DNA of 64,000 nucleotides from Pseudomonas sp. FP198. GTDB taxonomy: Bacteria > Pseudomonadota > Gammaproteobacteria > Pseudomonadales > Pseudomonadaceae. The DNA lies in assembly GCF_030687895.1 (NCBI RefSeq), contig NZ_CP117452.1, forward strand, positions 2,063,501-2,127,500. Direction: 5' to 3'. The notes under the pieces were generated by a model that was not told where the DNA came from, did not search any database, and saw nothing but the letters and a program-made list of their open reading frames with translations. Shown here piece after piece: positions 1 to 8,559 of the stretch (its first letter is position 1; each line of letters starts with the position of its first letter). The translations under genes were made by a program, and so were the position numbers.

Positions 1-793
1 GCGCCAAGGCCTCGGCGCGGCTGATCACCGGCGCAGTGCTGCCGAACAATTGCTGGTCCACTTCGGCCAGCAGATAAGGGTTGTGATATGCCTCGCGTCC
101 GAGCATCACCCCGTCGAACGTCCGCAGGTGTTCATGACACGCCTCCAGCGTCTTGATCCCGCCGTTGAGGACGATTTCCAGCTCAGGGAAGTCAGCTTTC
201 AGTTGCGCCACCACGTCATAACGTAGCGGTGGAATGTCGCGGTTCTCCTTGGGCGACAACCCCTCCAGAATCGCGATTCGCGCATGCACGGTAAAACTGC
301 CGCACCCGGCCTCACGCACTGTCCCGACGAAATCGCACAATTGTTCGTAACTGTCTCGACCATTTATTCCAATCCGGTGCTTCACCGTCACTGGAATCGA
401 CACCGCATCACGCATGGCCTTCACACAATCGGCCACCAGCCCGGGATGGCCCATCAGGCAGGCGCCAATCATGTTGTTCTGCACCCGGTCGCTCGGACAA
501 CCTACATTCAGGTTGACCTCATCGTAGCCATGTTCCTCGGCCATTCGCGCGCAGGCGGCCAATTCGGCGGGAACACTGCCGCCCAATTGCAGGGCCAGCG
601 GGTGCTCGGCTTCGTGATGACGCAGGAAACGCTCGTGATCACCGTTGAGCAGGGCGCCGGTGGTGACCATCTCGGTGTAGAGCAGGGCATGTTTGGAGAG
701 GATGCGCAGGAAGTACCGGCAATGGGGGTCAGTCCAATCCATCATGGGGGCAACGGAAAAGCGGCGAGACAGCGGAGCGGCGTGTAAAGACAT
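1..793 (-). CDS. dusA: tRNA-dihydrouridine(20/20a) synthase DusA (3' part cut by window edge)
   Basis: Flavoenzyme that reduces uridine 20/20a in the D-loop of tRNA to dihydrouridine, using NADPH and FMN, in the cytoplasm. About 264 of roughly 330 residues are present; the C-terminal helical tRNA-binding domain lies beyond base 1. The start gives [20 protein letters not shown], the Dus TIM-barrel opening, followed by [20 protein letters not shown] (active-site Cys), [19 protein letters not shown] and [10 protein letters not shown], the order seen in DusA. ATG at 791-793. The assignment against DusB/DusC rests on the GLSPKENR motif and is firm. It reads away from the fic module and shares no operon with it. 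Confidence 0.95.
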   Translation of the reverse strand, partial: MSLHAAPLSRRFSVAPMMDWTDPHCRYFLRILSKHALLYTEMVTTGALLNGDHERFLRHHEAEHPLALQLGGSVPAELAACARMAEEHGYDEVNLNVGCPSDRVQNNMIGACLMGHPGLVADCVKAMRDAVSIPVTVKHRIGINGRDSYEQLCDFVGTVREAGCGSFTVHARIAILEGLSPKENRDIPPLRYDVVAQLKADFPELEIVLNGGIKTLEACHEHLRTFDGVMLGREAYHNPYLLAEVDQQLFGSTAPVISRAEALA

Positions 794-860
794 TGGGGAA
801 TTTGAATCAGAAGGGCGGATGGGCGCAGTTTATCAGGGATGAAGTGCAAGTGTTCGCGGC

Positions 861-1460
861 TCAGGTCTGAATCATTTCCCCAATGCACTTCTCAAAAACC
901 GCCTCCATGGGGCCCAGCACACAGTTATAAGCCGCGATATTGGCGTCGATCCATTCCTCTTTATCGATCCCCCACCAACTGATCTCGAATCCGGCATTCA
1001 TGATGAGGTGTTCGAACAGGATGCGCTGGGCGCGGCCGTTGCCTTCGCGGAATGGGTGGTTGATGTTGATATCGGAATAGGCATCCGCCACGGCGATGAT
1101 CAGTTCAGTTCTGCTCAGTCCCTCGAACCAGTTCGACGCCGCCAGGTTGCCGAATATCTTGTTGGCTTCCTTTTCCATGTATTCAGGTTGGCAGAAACGC
1201 GTGGCTTGCTTGGCCATGCCAACGGTCCGCAGCTCTCCGGCCCATTCGAACAGGTCCGAGAACAGCGCTCGATGAATATTCTGCAAATAAGGCAGGCTGT
1301 AAGGCGGAGGGTTGAATTCGACATGGCTCGCAGCGATGGCCGAGAGCTGTTGTTCGGCTTCGCTCAGGGTCTGTTCATCGCGGATATCGAGTTTATTGCG
1401 CAGGACCGTGGAGCCCGGGTAACAATAGGCGTCTTCGCCGACGCCGTATTTGTCAGGCAT
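861..1460 (-). CDS. fic: Fic-domain AMP-transferase toxin (class I)
   Basis: 199 aa. Fic proteins transfer AMP from ATP to a hydroxyl side chain; Fic-1 of P. fluorescens is reported to modify GyrB/ParE and arrest growth (family knowledge). The canonical active site HPFREGNGR is at residues 135-143, with His135 as base and Glu139 for Mg. The upstream FEWAGELRT segment is the usual Fic flap region. No inhibitory (S/T)xxxE(G/N) helix occurs inside the protein, so it should be class I, silenced by a separate antitoxin. That antitoxin is the small gene immediately upstream, and the toxin ATG overlaps the antitoxin stop by one base, so translation is probably coupled. Target identity here is inferred, not shown. 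Confidence 0.93.
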   Translation of the reverse strand: MPDKYGVGEDAYCYPGSTVLRNKLDIRDEQTLSEAEQQLSAIAASHVEFNPPPYSLPYLQNIHRALFSDLFEWAGELRTVGMAKQATRFCQPEYMEKEANKIFGNLAASNWFEGLSRTELIIAVADAYSDININHPFREGNGRAQRILFEHLIMNAGFEISWWGIDKEEWIDANIAAYNCVLGPMEAVFEKCIGEMIQT

Positions 1461-1630
1461 CAGGCTCGGGTCTTGATGAAAGTCTTCAGGACTTCCTCAC
1501 GGGAAGGCAGCTTGTCTTCGCTGTCTTGCGCAGACACCTTGAACCCTTCCAGGCGCAGGCTGGCCGCGTAGTTGGACCGGCGCGTCCTGGCCGCGTAGGC
1601 CTTTTTTGTTTCCAGGCTGACAGTGCCCAT
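1460..1630 (-). CDS. antF: Small Fic antitoxin (VbhA/AntF type), 56 aa
   Basis: Short ORF, ATG at 1628-1630, stop overlapping the fic start. The protein starts MGTVSLETKKAYAARTRRSN and carries YAASLRLEGF at residues 21-30. This places S24-L-R-L-E28-G29 exactly on the (S/T)xxxE(G/N) helix motif whose Glu blocks ATP gamma-phosphate in Fic active sites (established for VbhA and class I systems). It is basic at the N terminus and ends FIKTRA. Position, size, coupling and motif together make the antitoxin call strong, although sequence conservation in this family is otherwise low. No strong ribosome binding site is seen; GAGG lies about ten bases upstream. Confidence 0.9.
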   Translation of the reverse strand: MGTVSLETKKAYAARTRRSNYAASLRLEGFKVSAQDSEDKLPSREEVLKTFIKTRA

Positions 1631-1767
1631 CGGGGTGGACCTCGAATCGCGTTGGTTGGCGAATTATAGCCCATCGCCTCGGCGAGGCCTATGCCGCGGT
1701 CGGGATCAGTCATCCAACGGCAAACGGATTGACCAACGGGGCTTGCATATCGGCGCATCTCCAAATA

Positions 1768-1783
1768 CTGTTCATGCATCCAG
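1768..1783. promoter_or_regulatory. LexA-like SOS box
   Basis: CTGTTCATGCATCCAG fits the gammaproteobacterial LexA consensus CTGT-N8-ACAG at seven of eight fixed positions. The dyad extends outward to AATACTG...CAGTATT, so the whole 24-bp element is nearly palindromic. It lies 17-32 bases before the radical-SAM start and 138 bases before the divergent antF start. It therefore most likely represses the radical-SAM pair, possibly also antF-fic. Confidence 0.75.
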
Positions 1784-1799
1784 TATTCGAGAATTCTCC

Positions 1800-3020
1800 A
1801 TGCAGCTCATCGCCAAGCTCGGCATTCTTGCAGACGCCGCCAAATATGACGCGTCGTGTGCCAGCAGTGGGGCGCCCAAGCGCAGTTCGCGCGGTCGCGA
1901 TGGGCTTGGGGCCACGGATGGCATGGGGATCTGCCACAGCTACACGCCGGATGGGCGCTGTGTGTCGCTGCTCAAGGTGCTGCTGACCAATTTCTGTCTG
2001 TACGACTGCCAGTATTGCGTCAATCGTCGTTCCAGCAACGTGCCGAGGGCGCGCTTTACGCCGGAGGAAGTGGTGCGGCTGACGCTGGATTTCTATCGTC
2101 GCAATTGTATCAGCGGGCTGTTTTTGAGTTCCGGTATCATTCGCTCGGCCGATTACACCATGGAGCAATTGGTTCGCGTGGCGCGCTTGCTGCGCGAGGA
2201 GCATCAATTCCGAGGCTACATCCACCTCAAGACCATTCCCGATGCTGATCCGCTATTGATCGAAGAGGCGGGTCGGCTAGCGGATCGCCTGAGCGTGAAC
2301 ATCGAATTGTCCTCCGAGGTGAGCCTCAAGCGCCTCGCGCCGGAAAAGCAATTGACCACGATCCGTCAGGCCATGGGCACCATCCATGACGGTCAGCAGG
2401 CGGTGGCCGGCGAGCCGCGGGCGCCGCGCTTTGCGCCGGCCGGGCAGAGCACCCAGGTGATCGTGGGAGCGGATGCCACCGACGACCATGCCATCCTCAG
2501 CAACGCCGAGTCGCTCTACCAGGGCTATGGTTTGCGGCGGGTCTACTATTCCGCTTTCAGTCCGATTCCCGACAGCCCCGCCAGTGTGCCGCTCGCCGCG
2601 CCGCCGTTACTGCGCGAGCATCGGCTGTATCAAGCCGACTTCCTGATGCGTGGCTACGGCTACAAGGCGGGCGAACTGTTGAACACGTCCAGCAACCTGG
2701 ACCTGGACATTGACCCGAAGCTGGCCTGGGCGCTGGCCAATCGCGATGTGTTTCCACTCGACCTCAACCGTGCCGAGCCGGCCCTGCTGGCGCGCATACC
2801 CGGGATCGGCCTGCGTAGCGTGCAGCGCCTGGTGACGCTGCGCAGGGAGCGGCGGATTCGTTATGACGATCTGGTGCAGTTGCGCTGCGTGCTGGAAAAG
2901 GCCCGCCCCTTCATTGTGACCAGCGATTACCGGCCCGCTGACGCGCAAACGCGCAGCGGCTTGCTACGGGCACGTTTGCGCGATCCGCAAAGACCTGTGC
3001 AAATGGGGCTGTGGGGATGA
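1800..3020 (+). CDS. Putative DNA modification/repair radical SAM protein (TIGR03916 type)
   Basis: 406 aa from ATG 1800; the reading frame is open further upstream but this start follows the LexA-like box. The radical-SAM cluster motif is NFCLYDCQYC (CxxxCxxC) near residue 65. GYIHLKTIPDADPLLIEEAG and VNIELSS follow in the barrel, and the C terminus carries a helix-hairpin-helix DNA-contact motif (RIPGIGLRSVQRLV). This architecture matches the family named rSAM_link_UDG, which is nearly always adjacent to a TIGR03915 or UDG-like protein, and the next gene is exactly that. The four-base ATGA overlap with it indicates one transcript and translational coupling. Chemical activity is unknown; a role in DNA repair is inferred from HhH, partner and LexA-like control. 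Confidence 0.88.
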   Translation: MQLIAKLGILADAAKYDASCASSGAPKRSSRGRDGLGATDGMGICHSYTPDGRCVSLLKVLLTNFCLYDCQYCVNRRSSNVPRARFTPEEVVRLTLDFYRRNCISGLFLSSGIIRSADYTMEQLVRVARLLREEHQFRGYIHLKTIPDADPLLIEEAGRLADRLSVNIELSSEVSLKRLAPEKQLTTIRQAMGTIHDGQQAVAGEPRAPRFAPAGQSTQVIVGADATDDHAILSNAESLYQGYGLRRVYYSAFSPIPDSPASVPLAAPPLLREHRLYQADFLMRGYGYKAGELLNTSSNLDLDIDPKLAWALANRDVFPLDLNRAEPALLARIPGIGLRSVQRLVTLRRERRIRYDDLVQLRCVLEKARPFIVTSDYRPADAQTRSGLLRARLRDPQRPVQMGLWG

Positions 3021-3868
3021 TCGCGCTGGATTGCGATGACGATTTCGCCATCTGGCGCGACCAAGCCCGGACGTTGCTTGGTCATGGAATAGACCCCTGT
3101 GACGTGACCTGGGCCCAGGGCCCCATGGCCGATCTGTTGGCAATGCCGACGCCCTTGCCGCAAGGCCCGGGTCCGTTCCGCACTCGCGTCCCGGCAGCGT
3201 TGTTGAGCCAGTTGCAACAGGCCAGTCGTTATCACGGCGAACAGCGTTGGAACCTGTTGTACGAAGTGCTCTGGCGCGTAGCCCACGGCGACCGCACCGC
3301 CATGCTCGCGGGCGACCGCCTGGGCAGCGAATTGCAACGGCGCATCAAGCAGGTCAGTCGCGAGGCTCATCACTTGCACGCCTTCGTGCGCTTCATTCCC
3401 TTGCCGCCAGCCGCTGCCGAACAATTGCAGTTGGACCTGGTGGCGTTCCACCAGCCGGCACACGACATCCTTGAAAGCGCGAGTGGCCATTTTGCCGAGC
3501 GGCTTGGTCGGCAACGCTGGCTGATAGCTACGCCTCGCGACGGTATTCGTTTCGACGGCCAATCGCTGGATTACCAGCGCCACTGCCCCGAGCAATGGCA
3601 ACAATGGGCCCGCCACGCCGAAGACCCCGGCGCCGAGTTGTGGCGCACCTATTACAGGCACATCTTCAACCCGGCGAGGCTCAACCCGACCGCGTTGCGC
3701 CAGCACATGCCCGGGCGGTTCTGGAAGCATTTGCCTGAAGGGGAATTGATTCCTCAACTGGTGGGGCAGGCGCGGCAGGGGAAGCAGAGGGATGGGCAGG
3801 CGTTGGAGGTGGGGGAGAAAATGGGGAAGCGGATTGTCGTAGGCGCTGCGGTAGGGGCACAGGGATAA
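3017..3868 (+). CDS. TIGR03915-family probable DNA metabolism protein (DUF4130)
   Basis: 283 aa starting MIALDCDDDFAIWRDQARTL; the ATG overlaps the preceding stop. Diagnostic stretches are WNLLYEVLWRVAHGDR, HHLHAFVRFIPL, AHDILESASGHFAERLGRQR and TYYRHIFNPARLNP. In many bacteria this domain is fused in front of a UdgX-like uracil-DNA glycosylase. Here the UDG part is absent and the protein ends in a Gly-rich basic tail (GEKMGKRIVVG), so this is the stand-alone form. It is paired with the radical-SAM gene and shares its LexA-like box. Enzymatic role is undefined; a partner or substrate adaptor of the radical-SAM protein is an inference. Confidence 0.82.
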   Translation: MIALDCDDDFAIWRDQARTLLGHGIDPCDVTWAQGPMADLLAMPTPLPQGPGPFRTRVPAALLSQLQQASRYHGEQRWNLLYEVLWRVAHGDRTAMLAGDRLGSELQRRIKQVSREAHHLHAFVRFIPLPPAAAEQLQLDLVAFHQPAHDILESASGHFAERLGRQRWLIATPRDGIRFDGQSLDYQRHCPEQWQQWARHAEDPGAELWRTYYRHIFNPARLNPTALRQHMPGRFWKHLPEGELIPQLVGQARQGKQRDGQALEVGEKMGKRIVVGAAVGAQG

Positions 3869-3899
3869 GACAGTGCCCACGATGACTCCGGCACAGTAG

Positions 3900-4817
3900 T
3901 CAAACACCCTTGCTCGCACTCGCCGGCCTGCGCAACGCCGCAATGTCCCGCTTGGGCGATGCACCAAACAGGCGGGCGTATTCGCGGCTGAACTGCGAGG
4001 GGCTTTCGTAACCCACTCGGTAGGCGGCGCTGGCCACGTCCAGGTGTTCGTTGAGCATCAGCCGTTTTGCTTCGTTCAGCCGCAGCCACTTCTGGTATTG
4101 CAGGGGGCTCATCGCCGTGAGTTGGCGGAAGTGATGGTGAAAGGTCGGGGCGCTCATCTTCACCCGCGCGGCCAGGTCATCCACGCGGATTGGCGCGGCG
4201 TAGTTCAACTTCAGCCAGTCGATGGCCTTGGCGATCCGGTAGCCCTGGCTGTCGACGGACGCGATCTGGCGCAGCCGCGCCGCCTGGTCGCTCATCAGTA
4301 ATCGGTAATGGATCTCGCGCTGGATCAGCGGCGCCAGGATGGGGATCGCCTCGGGTTCATCCAGCAATGCCAGCAGGCGTACGAACGGCGCCAGGAAGTC
4401 CGCTGTACTGGTGCCGATGCCCGCACCAATCCCGACTGGGCGCTCAAGACGCGGCGCCAGCCCGCCCTGGGCGACCAGATCGGCAACCATGCGCAAATCC
4501 AGCCGCAGCACCAAGCCCAGGCATGGCTGTTCCGGGCTCGCGACCATCACTTCGGAATTTGCCGGCATATCCAGTGAAGTCATCAGGAATCGCCCGGTGT
4601 CGTACCCATACGCCTGGCCACCAATCCAGACCTGCTTCATCCCCTGGGCGACGAGGACGATGCTCGGTTCGATCATGCAGGTCGCGGGCGGGGCAGGGGC
4701 GTCGCGCCGGAAAAGGCAGAGGCCGGGCATCGACGTTTCGACGTCACCCGATTCTGTGGTCCGGGGAGCGATGAAGTCTGCGAGCATCTTTTGCGGCGAT
4801 TTGCCGTGGGTGGTCAT
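3900..4817 (-). CDS. AraC-family transcriptional regulator with AraC_N cupin domain
   Basis: 305 aa. Residues about 20-170 form the N-terminal AraC-type cupin (CLFRRDAPAPPATCMIEPSI, IGGQAYGYDTGRFLMTSLD). Residues about 190-300 hold two HTH motifs, IRVDDLAARVKMSAPTFHHHF and SAAYRVGYESPSQFSREYAR (AraC signature). The same architecture is found in YqhC, which activates an adjacent aldehyde reductase in E. coli. Here the divergent neighbour is a zinc alcohol dehydrogenase, so control of that gene is the natural inference. ATG at 4815-4817; the 180-bp space to the dehydrogenase presumably holds both promoters. Confidence 0.9.
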   Translation of the reverse strand: MTTHGKSPQKMLADFIAPRTTESGDVETSMPGLCLFRRDAPAPPATCMIEPSIVLVAQGMKQVWIGGQAYGYDTGRFLMTSLDMPANSEVMVASPEQPCLGLVLRLDLRMVADLVAQGGLAPRLERPVGIGAGIGTSTADFLAPFVRLLALLDEPEAIPILAPLIQREIHYRLLMSDQAARLRQIASVDSQGYRIAKAIDWLKLNYAAPIRVDDLAARVKMSAPTFHHHFRQLTAMSPLQYQKWLRLNEAKRLMLNEHLDVASAAYRVGYESPSQFSREYARLFGASPKRDIAALRRPASASKGV

Positions 4818-4997
4818 GTCGATTGTCTGTCGGAGTGATAGTTATAGGCAGAACCTTAACTCGCCAAGCGAAGCGCTGCCTACGGCAAATAAGCAGGCTC
4901 ACAGGATCGGGCAAGAACTCCAGCGAAATGTTCTACCGGCCAATGACGCCGGTCCCTGAAACTGCCAGTCGAATTCAACTCAACAAGGAGTCATCTC

Positions 4998-6047
4998 ATG
5001 CGTGTACAAGCCTACGGCGCCCACGCGGGCGACAAACCCCTTGAACCGATGCAAATCAATCGCCGCGCACCCGGCGCGCACGACGTGCAAATCGACATCG
5101 CCTTTTGTGGGATCTGCCACTCGGACCTGCACCAGGTGCGCGCCGAGTGGGCAGGCACTCAGTTCCCTTGCGTCCCTGGCCACGAAATTGTCGGCCGCGT
5201 GTCGGCGGTGGGCGCCCATGTTTCCGCGTTCAAGAGCGGTGATCTGGTCGGCGTCGGCTGCATTGTCGACAGCTGCAAGCACTGCGAGGACTGCGAAAGC
5301 GGCCTGGAAAACTACTGCGACGACATGATCGGTACCTACAACTTCCCGACGCCGGATGAACCGGGCTGGACCCTGGGTGGCTACTCGCAGAACATCGTGG
5401 TGCATGAGCGTTATGTGCTGCGCATCCGTCACCCCGAAGAGCAATTGGCCGCCGTCGCGCCACTGCTTTGTGCCGGCATCACCACCTATTCGCCATTGCG
5501 TCACTGGAACGCCGGGCCGGGCAAGAAAGTCGGCGTGGTCGGTATCGGTGGCCTGGGGCACATGGGCATCAAGCTCGCTCATGCGATGGGGGCGCACGTC
5601 GTGGCGTTCACCACATCAGAATCCAAGCGCGAGGCCGCCCGGCAGTTGGGCGCCGATGAAGTCATCGTGTCGCGTAATGCTGATGAAATGGCCGCCCACG
5701 CCAAGAGCTTCGACTTCATCCTCAACACCGTGGCGGCGCCCCATGACCTCGACGCTTTCCTGGTATTGCTCAAGCGCGACGGCGCGATGACCCTGGTGGG
5801 CGCTCCAGCGACGCCTCATTCGTCGCCCAATGTCTTCAACTTGATCCTGAAGCGTCGAACCATTGCCGGCTCGATGATCGGTGGGATTGCCGAAACCCAG
5901 GAAATGCTGGATTTCTGCGCTGAGCACGGCATCGTTGCCGACATCGAGCTGGTTCGTGCCGATCAGATCAACGCGTCCTACGAGCGGATGCTCAAGGGCG
6001 ACGTCAAGTATCGCTTCGTGATCGACAACGCTACGTTGGCCGGTTGA
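4998..6047 (+). CDS. Zinc-dependent alcohol dehydrogenase (YahK/Ahr-like, NAD(P)H)
   Basis: 349 aa medium-chain dehydrogenase. Catalytic zinc ligands are Cys37 in CGICHSDLHQ and His62 in GHEIVG. The structural zinc site is DSCKHCEDCESGLENYC with four cysteines. The Rossmann motif is VVGIGGLGHMGIKLAHAMG. The pattern resembles broad-range aldehyde reductases (cinnamyl-alcohol dehydrogenase-like, YahK, Ahr), which reduce aldehydes with NADPH. A good ribosome binding site, AAGGAG, lies 7-12 bases before the ATG. The AraC regulator is divergent. A detoxification role for reactive aldehydes is inferred from the family and the yqhC-yqhD-like arrangement. Confidence 0.92.
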   Translation: MRVQAYGAHAGDKPLEPMQINRRAPGAHDVQIDIAFCGICHSDLHQVRAEWAGTQFPCVPGHEIVGRVSAVGAHVSAFKSGDLVGVGCIVDSCKHCEDCESGLENYCDDMIGTYNFPTPDEPGWTLGGYSQNIVVHERYVLRIRHPEEQLAAVAPLLCAGITTYSPLRHWNAGPGKKVGVVGIGGLGHMGIKLAHAMGAHVVAFTTSESKREAARQLGADEVIVSRNADEMAAHAKSFDFILNTVAAPHDLDAFLVLLKRDGAMTLVGAPATPHSSPNVFNLILKRRTIAGSMIGGIAETQEMLDFCAEHGIVADIELVRADQINASYERMLKGDVKYRFVIDNATLAG

Positions 6048-6147
6048 ATGTAAGCCTCAAAGCGTTCAGGCCCGATTGATGCGGGAGCGGGCCTGCTCAC
6101 GATCGCGGTGTTCCAGTCGCCTGTGCGTGGATTGTGCCGTCGTCATC

Positions 6148-6165
6148 GCGAGCGAGCTCGCTCGC
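6148..6165. repeat. REP-like palindrome
   Basis: GCGAGCGAGCTCGCTCGC is a perfect 18-bp palindrome between the dehydrogenase and the MFS gene. It is a relative of the REP core found repeatedly in this window (GCGAGC...GCTCGC), but without the full CTCCCACA tail. Confidence 0.6.
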
Positions 6166-6211
6166 TCGCCCAAGGGGTTCGAGCCCTTCCATAAATTTCA
6201 GGTTGTTATCC

Positions 6212-7444
6212 ATGATCCATACTTTATCGCCCAGCCCGCAGGGTAAGCCTGCGTGGGGCGCGGTGCTGGCCATGTCGTTGGCTGCCTTCGCGCTGGTCGC
6301 CTCGGAATTCATGCCGGTCAGCCTGCTGACACCGGTAGCGGCGGACCTTCATGTCAGCGAAGGGCAGGCCGGCCAAGGCATCGCCGTCTCCGGCGCCTTC
6401 GCCCTGGTCACTAGCCTGTTCATCGCCTCGATTGCCGCCCGGGTCGACCGCAAATGGCTGCTCTCGGCGTTGACGCTGCTGATGATCGTTTCCGGCACAG
6501 TGGCTGCGCTGGCCCCCGACTACGTGACGTTCATGGTCGGCCGCGCCTTGATCGGCGTTGCGATTGGCGGCTTCTGGTCGCTGTCGGCCGCCACGGCCAT
6601 GCGCCTGGTGCCGGAGGATAAGGTCCCCCGCGCATTGGCCATCGTCAACGGCGGCAATGCCTTGGCGACGGTAGTCGCTGCGCCATTGGGCAGCTTCCTG
6701 GGGGCAATCATCGGTTGGCGTGGGGCGTTCTTCTGCATCGTCCCCGTCGCCGCGCTCGCCCTGGCCTGGTTACTGTTGAGCCTGCCCTCGCTGCCCTCGC
6801 GGGTGAAGCAGGACAGCGGCAATCCTTTCAAACTGATGACCCAGGCACCGGTTGCGTTGGGCATGCTGGCCGTCAGCACCTTCTTCATGGGCCAGTTCAT
6901 GTTGTTCACCTATCTGCGTCCCTTCCTCGAAACGGTGACGCAGGTGAGCGTGTCGCTGTTGTCGTTCATGTTGCTGGTGATTGGCCTGGCCGGTTTGCTC
7001 GGCACCTTCCTGATCGGTTCGTTCTTGAGGAACGGCCTGTATCGGACCCTCATCGTCATCCCGTTGTTGATGGCTGCAATCGCTCTTGCGCTGGTTGCGT
7101 TCGGCGGGTCAGCGGTAATGACCGCGGTGCTGCTGGGCGTCTGGGGGCTGGTGGCAACGGCGGCGCCGGTTGGCTGGTGGACCTGGCTGGCCAGGACGTT
7201 GCCGGAAAATGCCGAGGCCGGCGGCGGATTGATGGTGGCGATCGTCCAGCTCGCCATTGCGTCTGGTGCCACGGTGGGTGGCGTCCTGTTCGACCTGAGC
7301 GGTTATCGGGCGACGTTTGAAACCAGCGCGGCCGTGTTGGTCGTTGCGGCGGTGCTGACCATGCTGGCGGCCCGTGCCGCGGCTCGCAAGTCTTCGCAAG
7401 TGTCGAGCGACGCGACATATGGCGCTGTGCGGGAGCCAACCTGA
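6212..7444 (+). CDS. MFS transporter, DHA1 family (NepI-like exporter)
   Basis: 410 aa from ATG 6212; the longer open frame upstream lacks membrane character. Twelve hydrophobic segments can be counted. The N terminus has VASEFMPVSLLTPVAADLHV, closely similar in pattern to EFLPVSLLTPMAQDL in E. coli NepI, a purine-ribonucleoside efflux pump. GGFWSLSAATAMRLVP and APVGWWTWLARTLPE also match NepI landmarks. Substrate is not proven and drug efflux is possible. It follows the dehydrogenase in the same direction, but 165 bases and a palindrome separate them, so an operon is doubtful. Confidence 0.85.
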   Translation: MIHTLSPSPQGKPAWGAVLAMSLAAFALVASEFMPVSLLTPVAADLHVSEGQAGQGIAVSGAFALVTSLFIASIAARVDRKWLLSALTLLMIVSGTVAALAPDYVTFMVGRALIGVAIGGFWSLSAATAMRLVPEDKVPRALAIVNGGNALATVVAAPLGSFLGAIIGWRGAFFCIVPVAALALAWLLLSLPSLPSRVKQDSGNPFKLMTQAPVALGMLAVSTFFMGQFMLFTYLRPFLETVTQVSVSLLSFMLLVIGLAGLLGTFLIGSFLRNGLYRTLIVIPLLMAAIALALVAFGGSAVMTAVLLGVWGLVATAAPVGWWTWLARTLPENAEAGGGLMVAIVQLAIASGATVGGVLFDLSGYRATFETSAAVLVVAAVLTMLAARAAARKSSQVSSDATYGAVREPT

Positions 7445-7610
7445 TCGAAACCAATGCAGGCTTCGTTGATCTATAAGCGGGGGGAAAAATCCCTGATGCT
7501 ATCGGGCGAAGGCGAACCGAAGCTGGACGAGACCGTTGGGCGCCTGCAGTTTGGTGGCATATTGATATCTTGGTAAGCTTTAAGCTCGTTACCTACCGAG
7601 TTGGTTAGTT

Positions 7611-7886
7611 GTGTCTACTGAAAGAATTTCCCAATTGGAGCAGGCGCTCCTGGCCGTCATTGCGGCCGCGGGCAAGATGGGCGTCAGTTGTGATGAACTT
7701 TGCGCGCAGGCTGTGGGCGGGCTGGTGTCCGAGCGCTACTGGGGCTGGGCGGATGCCCAGCACGCTCAAGGCGCGGCTGACGAGATCGATAACGCCTTGG
7801 CGGTCCTGGTCGGCCGGCAAACGGCTACGCCTGGCAATCCCGTGCAAAGCGGACCCGATGCAGCATTTGAATCGGCTGCCGGCTGA
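7611..7886 (+). CDS. Hypothetical protein, 91 aa
   Basis: GTG-initiated ORF (the codon follows GTTAGTT, a weak ribosome binding site). The protein begins MSTERISQLEQALLAVIAAA and includes KMGVSCDELCAQAVGGLVSERYWGWADAQHA split over two helices, then a tail ending ESAAG. It is soluble, probably helical, with a DNA-binding-like N-terminal half, but I recognise no named family. No operon partner; the next gene is convergent, 47 bases away. Codon use is like the neighbours. Confidence 0.6.
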   Translation: MSTERISQLEQALLAVIAAAGKMGVSCDELCAQAVGGLVSERYWGWADAQHAQGAADEIDNALAVLVGRQTATPGNPVQSGPDAAFESAAG

Positions 7887-7933
7887 ACCTCCTGTCTTCA
7901 GAAATGGGCGACTCAACAGGTCGTCCATTTGCT

Positions 7934-8410
7934 TTAAAGCCCCAACCCTTCCTCGATGATCAAGAGAAGAGCCTCTTCATTCAGCGCTACGGGTTCGGTC
8001 TGTTGCCCGGCCGGCCGGAGCTGCCAAAGCGATTCGCCATGCTCGCCCACGGTGCGCAGGATGCAGCGCTTCCCGCCTTGCATATGGATTTCGATGCAGC
8101 CCTCTGCGCTGGTGGAGAAGCGGGCGATCGGATCGAGCGAGATGCGCCGGTGGTTGCCCTCGATCACCAATTGGTCAATGGCGTAGTTGTACGTCGAACC
8201 GCTGGAGTGGCGCTCGAAGACGTGGGTCGGATTGCGCCGGATAACTAGGCCCGCCTCACACACCGGCGCCAGCCATGTTTCGATCTGACGGTACAAGTCG
8301 TAGACCTGGCCGGGCCAGTGTTCGATGGCCAGGTCGGCGCAGTTGTCGACGCCGGCTGGGGTTCGTTGGGCCTGCCTCAGCTTCGCCGCGAGTTCGTCTG
8401 CCTTGCTCAT
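7934..8410 (-). CDS. Hypothetical protein, 158 aa
   Basis: Starts MSKADELAAKLRQAQRTPAG and contains IRRNPTHVFERHSSGSTYNY and LDPIARFSTSAEGCIEIHMQ. It looks like a small soluble alpha/beta protein without signal peptide or membrane segment. No family recognised. It stands alone between the convergent 91-aa ORF and the XRE antitoxin; 149 bases of non-coding DNA separate it from the latter. Confidence 0.65.
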   Translation of the reverse strand: MSKADELAAKLRQAQRTPAGVDNCADLAIEHWPGQVYDLYRQIETWLAPVCEAGLVIRRNPTHVFERHSSGSTYNYAIDQLVIEGNHRRISLDPIARFSTSAEGCIEIHMQGGKRCILRTVGEHGESLWQLRPAGQQTEPVALNEEALLLIIEEGLGL

Positions 8411-8559
8411 GTCGATTCCCTGTCGTGGTGATAGGTTGAGCGTAGCTGATGGAGTGGGGGGCTCAATTGCGCTGGGTCATGGCGAGGTTTCGTTTTGCGC
8501 AGCGAGCTGATTTCGGGCGTTTCGCAGCCATATGCGAGTAGCCTTTCGAATCTGGTGAC

